NCBI GenBank assembly: GCA_002440825.1
Contig: DJVH01000096.1
Span: forward strand, 84,461-100,759
From: Bacteriovoracaceae bacterium UBA6261
Lineage (GTDB): Bacteria > Bdellovibrionota > Bacteriovoracia > Bacteriovoracales > Bacteriovoracaceae
Direction: 5' to 3'
DNA: 16,299 bases
Shown here: piece after piece, positions 13,457 through 16,299 of the stretch
How positions within the stretch are numbered: position 1 is the stretch's first letter
Layout: each line of letters starts with the position of its first letter
Notes under the pieces: model-generated
The model's input: the letters and a program-made list of their open reading frames with translations, nothing else
Database searches by the model: none
What the model was told of the DNA's origin: nothing
Program-made: the position numbers and the translations under genes

Positions 13457-13819
13457 ATGTTAACTTATACCTTCTACAAGACATTGCATCTTTTGTTTAT
13501 TCTCTGCTTTTTTTCAACTATCGGGTTTATTTCCATGCGCTCGGATCTGATGCAGAAAAAGATAGGGAAGGTCATGTTCGGCGCTCTGGTGTTTATGATT
13601 CTTGTCGGAGGAATGGGACTTTTAAAAAACATCGGCATCAAGCACGGCGAGCCGTTTCCGCTATGGGTGAAAATCAAGCTGCTCAATTGGGTTTTGCTCA
13701 CCTTTCTCATCGGCACATTATTTAAAATCAAAACCAAAGAATACCGCGCCTTCATGGTCGGAGTTATTCTGCTTCTGGCCTGGTTTACAGTCTGGGTCGC
13801 TATTTATAAACCACTTTAA
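13457..13819 (+). CDS. Small four-helix membrane protein, SirB/CopD-like in appearance
   Basis: A 120-residue membrane protein with four predicted helices (about 7-26, 38-57, 72-90, 98-117). Features are KTLH near the N-terminus (H11), a glycine-rich LVGGMG in helix 2, and PLWVKIKLLNW before helix 3. A histidine in helix 1 plus a W-x-K-x-K loop recalls small SirB2- or CopD-like membrane proteins, but the match is only by eye and I give no function. AGGAG (13443-13447) lies nine bases before the ATG. It opens a plus-strand group with the methyltransferase 15 bases downstream. Confidence 0.75.
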   Translation: MLTYTFYKTLHLLFILCFFSTIGFISMRSDLMQKKIGKVMFGALVFMILVGGMGLLKNIGIKHGEPFPLWVKIKLLNWVLLTFLIGTLFKIKTKEYRAFMVGVILLLAWFTVWVAIYKPL

Positions 13820-13834
13820 AAAAATAGAATTATC

Positions 13835-14506
13835 ATGACGAAGAAAAAAATCAAAGGTTCGGAAGGATTTCCGGATCAGTACTGGACTGTCAATTACGCT
13901 GAACCTGAAGAAATGGACAATATCATGAATGCCCGCGAACACGCGGCCTACATGAAAGCTATTTTTGATCTCGAGCGCGTCGACATCAGCAGTGTCATCG
14001 ACCTGGGATTCGGCCTCGGTATTTTATTTGAACAGGTCCTTCAGACTTTTGTTCCTTACCGCGCCCATGGCATTGAACCCTCTCCCTACGCCTTTGCGCA
14101 GTTTAAAAAAAAGAAATTGTCCATTCCTGAAAGTACGAAGCTCTCACTCGATCAAGTCGATCTCGTCACCTGGGCGCAGACGACACCAAAAAGAGAAAAG
14201 ACGTATGATCTGGGGATTTGCACATCCGTGCTTCAATACCTAAGCGATGAAGAAATAAAAGCAGTCATGCCGGTTCTTGCAAAACGTGTCCGCTATCTTT
14301 ATTTATCCGTGCCGACTGATCTGGAACTCAAACATCAGATTGAAGATGTCGAGTTTCACGATGAATATGCTATTCACCGAAGCAAAGAAAAATATCTCAA
14401 ATTTATTCATCCCCATTTCACTATAATTTCGAGTAGACTACTGGAAAGTAAAATTCACTTCGATGAAGACTCAACAAACTTCACCGATTTATTATTTCGT
14501 TTTTAG
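13835..14506 (+). CDS. Class I SAM-dependent methyltransferase, substrate unknown
   Basis: A 223-residue Rossmann-fold methyltransferase. Motif I is VIDLGFGLG (54-62), the acidic residue at the end of strand 2 is E81 (GIEPSPYAF), and YDLGICTSVLQYL (124-136) is motif IV followed by the usual helix. The substrate cannot be read from the sequence. It has no Shine-Dalgarno: the bases before the ATG are A-rich, with TAGAAT (13825-13830) four bases upstream, so it is read either by coupling to the upstream membrane-protein gene or from a very short leader. Its stop codon TAG overlaps the Shine-Dalgarno of the next gene. Confidence 0.87.
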   Translation: MTKKKIKGSEGFPDQYWTVNYAEPEEMDNIMNAREHAAYMKAIFDLERVDISSVIDLGFGLGILFEQVLQTFVPYRAHGIEPSPYAFAQFKKKKLSIPESTKLSLDQVDLVTWAQTTPKREKTYDLGICTSVLQYLSDEEIKAVMPVLAKRVRYLYLSVPTDLELKHQIEDVEFHDEYAIHRSKEKYLKFIHPHFTIISSRLLESKIHFDEDSTNFTDLLFRF

Positions 14507-14517
14507 GAGAAAAAACA

Positions 14518-15012
14518 GTGACGACAGCTAATGCATGCCCATGTGGATCGACAAAATCATACAGCGAATGCTGCGAACCCTATATTAAAGGAAAAAAGAA
14601 GGCCCCGACGGCCGAAGCCCTGATGCGCTCGCGTTACAGCGCCTTTGCCAAAGGGGAAATGGATTATGTTTATAATACACACCACGAATCCACTCGTGGC
14701 GAACTCGATATGGATGGCGTTAAGGCCTGGGCCCAGAATTCTGAATGGCTTGGTTTAGAGATTCGCGAAACAGACAAAGGTTCTGAAAAGGATACTGAAG
14801 GAAAAGTGGAATTCAAATGCCGCTTTGTCTATGACGGGAAAGAGCAAAGCCATCACGAACTTTCGACATTTAAAAAAGAAAACGGTGAATGGTTTTTTGT
14901 GGATGGCGTTCTTCGCAATAACACAGTCCGCAGAAGTGAACCGAAAGTGGGACGCAATGACCCATGTCCTTGCGGTTCCGGTAAAAAAGCCAAAAAGTGC
15001 TGTCACGCCTAA
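14518..15012 (+). CDS. ychJ: YchJ-family protein with SEC-C zinc motifs at both ends
   Basis: A 164-residue YchJ (UPF0225) protein. An N-terminal SEC-C motif CPCGSTKSYSECC (C7, C9, C18, C19) leads into the family block ALMRSRYSAFAKGEMDYVYNTH. A middle NTF2-like domain follows with W-F-V-DG strands, and the C-terminus has a second SEC-C, GRNDPCPCGSGKKAKKCC (C150, C152, C161, C162). SEC-C is the zinc motif that SecA uses to bind SecB and ribosomes; YchJ's own role is not established. Start: GTG with AGGAG (14505-14509) eight bases upstream, overlapping the methyltransferase stop. A strong terminator follows. Confidence 0.92.
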   Translation: MTTANACPCGSTKSYSECCEPYIKGKKKAPTAEALMRSRYSAFAKGEMDYVYNTHHESTRGELDMDGVKAWAQNSEWLGLEIRETDKGSEKDTEGKVEFKCRFVYDGKEQSHHELSTFKKENGEWFFVDGVLRNNTVRRSEPKVGRNDPCPCGSGKKAKKCCHA

Positions 15013-15015
15013 GCT

Positions 15016-15053
15016 AAAAGGCCGCAGGAGTCTTTTGTCTCCTGCGGCCTTTT
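15016..15053 (+). terminator. Strong rho-independent terminator after ychJ
   Basis: GGCCGCAGGAG (15020-15030) and CTCCTGCGGCC (15039-15049) form a perfect 11-pair stem with an eight-base loop, flanked by AAAA and TTTT that can extend it to 15 pairs. The T-run is short (four) but the stem is very stable. Confidence 0.88.
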
Positions 15054-15078
15054 AGGACCTAAACCTGCCTCTTTCCTT

Positions 15079-15107
15079 TTGAAATTTTGATATCTTAGAT
15101 TTATATT
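15079..15107 (+). promoter_or_regulatory. Sigma70-like promoter of sucA
   Basis: TTGAAA (15079-15084), 17 bases, then TATATT (15102-15107); each matches five of six with ideal spacing. It lies just after the ychJ terminator and would give a leader of about 53 bases before the sucA ATG. This is the best promoter in the window. Confidence 0.65.
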
Positions 15108-15166
15108 AGGGGTATCTATTTTTCCGGGTAATACACTCGCAATTCTATTTTCTCACAAGGTTGTAT

Positions 15167-16299
15167 ATGGCAAAAATGTTCGATTTTTCCGCACTCTCTA
15201 GTTCTGACATTACCTTCATTGATTCACTTTACGATTCTTTCAGAGCTGACCCAAATTCGGTTGATGAATCCTGGCAGAGATTTTTCCAGGGATTTGAATT
15301 TTCTTCAAGTGCAAGCTTTGGCACTTCAATGGGCACAGGCGCTGGCATCAGCGATGAAAAACTACGAAAAGAATTTTCTGTGTTCCGTTTGATTCAATCG
15401 TTTAGAACGCGCGGACATCTTCTCGCTGATACAAATCCGATTCGTCCGAGAAAAGATAGAAAAGCTCGTCTTTCTCTTGAAGAATATGGATTGTCAGATG
15501 CTGACCGCGGAACTGTTTACAACGCCGGTGAGTTTTTAGGAATTGGTCCTGCGACTCTTGATGCGATCATCGATCACATGAAGAAAATCTACTGTGGGAA
15601 AATCGGTTTTCAATACATGCATTCAAACAACACTGACATCCGCAGATGGATGAGAGAAAAAGTTGAATCGAGCGAGCGTCACGAATTTACAATTGAAAAG
15701 AAAAAAAGAATTTTACAAAAACTGAATGAAGCAAACGTATTTGAAAACTTCCTTCAGACAAAATATGTAGGACAAAAAAGATTTTCTCTCGAAGGGGGAG
15801 AGTCGACGATACCTGCTCTGGACGCCATCATCAACAAAGGGGCGGAGCTCGGAGCAAAAGAATTTGTCATCGGTATGGCCCACAGAGGTCGTCTGAACGT
15901 TCTCGCGAACACTGTCGGCAAATCTTACGAATACATCTTCACTGAATTTGAAGGTGGTTCTCTGGAAGAACAACAAGGTCACTCCGGCGACGTTAAATAT
16001 CATATGGGTTTTTCAACTGTTCAGGAGACTTCAGGAAAGAAAGAAGTTTTCGTTAAGCTTCTTCCAAACCCGTCTCACCTTGAAACAGTCGCTCCTGTGG
16101 CCATCGGCTACTGCCGCGCTCTTGAAGATCTTCACTATCAATCTGACATGAGCAAAGTTATTCCGATTATCATCCACGGCGATGCTTCAGTTGCAGGTCA
16201 GGGGGTTGTGTATGAAACAACTCAGATGAGCAAGCTGCGCGCTTATGCTGTAGGCGGAGCGATTCACTTTGCAATCAACAACCAGATCGGTTTTACAAC
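15167..16299 (+). CDS. sucA: 2-oxoglutarate dehydrogenase E1 component, N-terminal part (cut by window end)
   Basis: The first 377 codons of the thiamine-diphosphate-dependent E1 subunit, which decarboxylates 2-oxoglutarate in the TCA cycle and hands the succinyl group to SucB. The N-terminal FIDSLYDSFRADPNSVDESWQRFF block is the typical E1o start that contacts E2. Further on come KRFSLEGGES, GMAHRGRLNVLAN, GDVKYHMG, LPNPSHLE and IHGDASVAGQGVVYET, with the frame still open at INNQIGFT. Start: AAGG (15157-15160) six bases before the ATG. Codon choice favours AGA, CTT and ACT, as in rpsD, consistent with strong expression. sucB would be expected downstream, outside the window. Confidence 0.95.
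   Translation, partial: MAKMFDFSALSSSDITFIDSLYDSFRADPNSVDESWQRFFQGFEFSSSASFGTSMGTGAGISDEKLRKEFSVFRLIQSFRTRGHLLADTNPIRPRKDRKARLSLEEYGLSDADRGTVYNAGEFLGIGPATLDAIIDHMKKIYCGKIGFQYMHSNNTDIRRWMREKVESSERHEFTIEKKKRILQKLNEANVFENFLQTKYVGQKRFSLEGGESTIPALDAIINKGAELGAKEFVIGMAHRGRLNVLANTVGKSYEYIFTEFEGGSLEEQQGHSGDVKYHMGFSTVQETSGKKEVFVKLLPNPSHLETVAPVAIGYCRALEDLHYQSDMSKVIPIIIHGDASVAGQGVVYETTQMSKLRAYAVGGAIHFAINNQIGFT

Noticed and set aside
1..16299. tRNA, rRNA, CRISPR, insertion sequence or prophage
   Set aside because: No T-loop/acceptor pairs, direct repeat-spacer pattern, transposase motifs or terminal inverted repeats were seen on either strand by eye.

Overview
The window looks like chromosomal core DNA from a Gram-negative bacterium of moderate, slightly AT-leaning composition. 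Genes are tightly packed, no intergenic gap exceeds about 220 bases, and there is no sign of phage, insertion sequence or CRISPR. Several traits point to the Bdellovibrionota (Bdellovibrio or Bacteriovorax-type bacteria): a bacterial histone-fold protein with the RKT loop, a CFI-box-CTERM-like protein, several small lipoproteins and a BolA/CGFS-glutaredoxin pair. This placement is inference from gene content, not proof.

Layout. Bases 1-160 hold the tail of a DUF3465-like gene, followed by a terminator whose T-run touches the start codon of a DedA-family membrane protein (233-886). Convergent to it is a PBP4-type D-Ala-D-Ala carboxypeptidase (883-2175, minus). A cysteine-rich lipoprotein (2393-2992) reads away from it. 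Next comes a divergent pair: a small unknown acidic protein (2998-3351, minus) and a MYND-like zinc finger joined to a bacterial histone fold (3384-3854). The histone gene overlaps a NadD-like nucleotidyltransferase (3847-4455). A second small lipoprotein (4602-4988) shares a bidirectional terminator with a monocistronic rpsD (5047-5667, minus). Upstream of rpsD lies a class IV aminotransferase (5813-6667, minus), divergent to a secreted CFI-box-CTERM-like protein (6751-8088). A lone receiver-domain response regulator (8129-8503) follows.

The minus-strand run 8540-9602 reads DUF420-like membrane protein, bolA, monothiol glutaredoxin, which is probably an iron-sulfur/redox operon. On the plus strand is a 975-residue exonuclease-helicase of the DinG/XPD type with iron-sulfur cysteines (9715-12642). 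It runs into a convergent unknown protein (12626-13369). A plus-strand group (13457-15012) carries a small four-helix membrane protein, a SAM methyltransferase and a YchJ-like SEC-C protein, and ends in a strong terminator. The window closes with the first 377 codons of sucA (2-oxoglutarate dehydrogenase E1) behind a good sigma70-like promoter.

The most notable item is the zinc-finger histone: a compact eukaryote-like domain pairing in a bacterium, translationally coupled to a nucleotidyltransferase, with a promoter that overlaps the start codon of its divergent neighbour.
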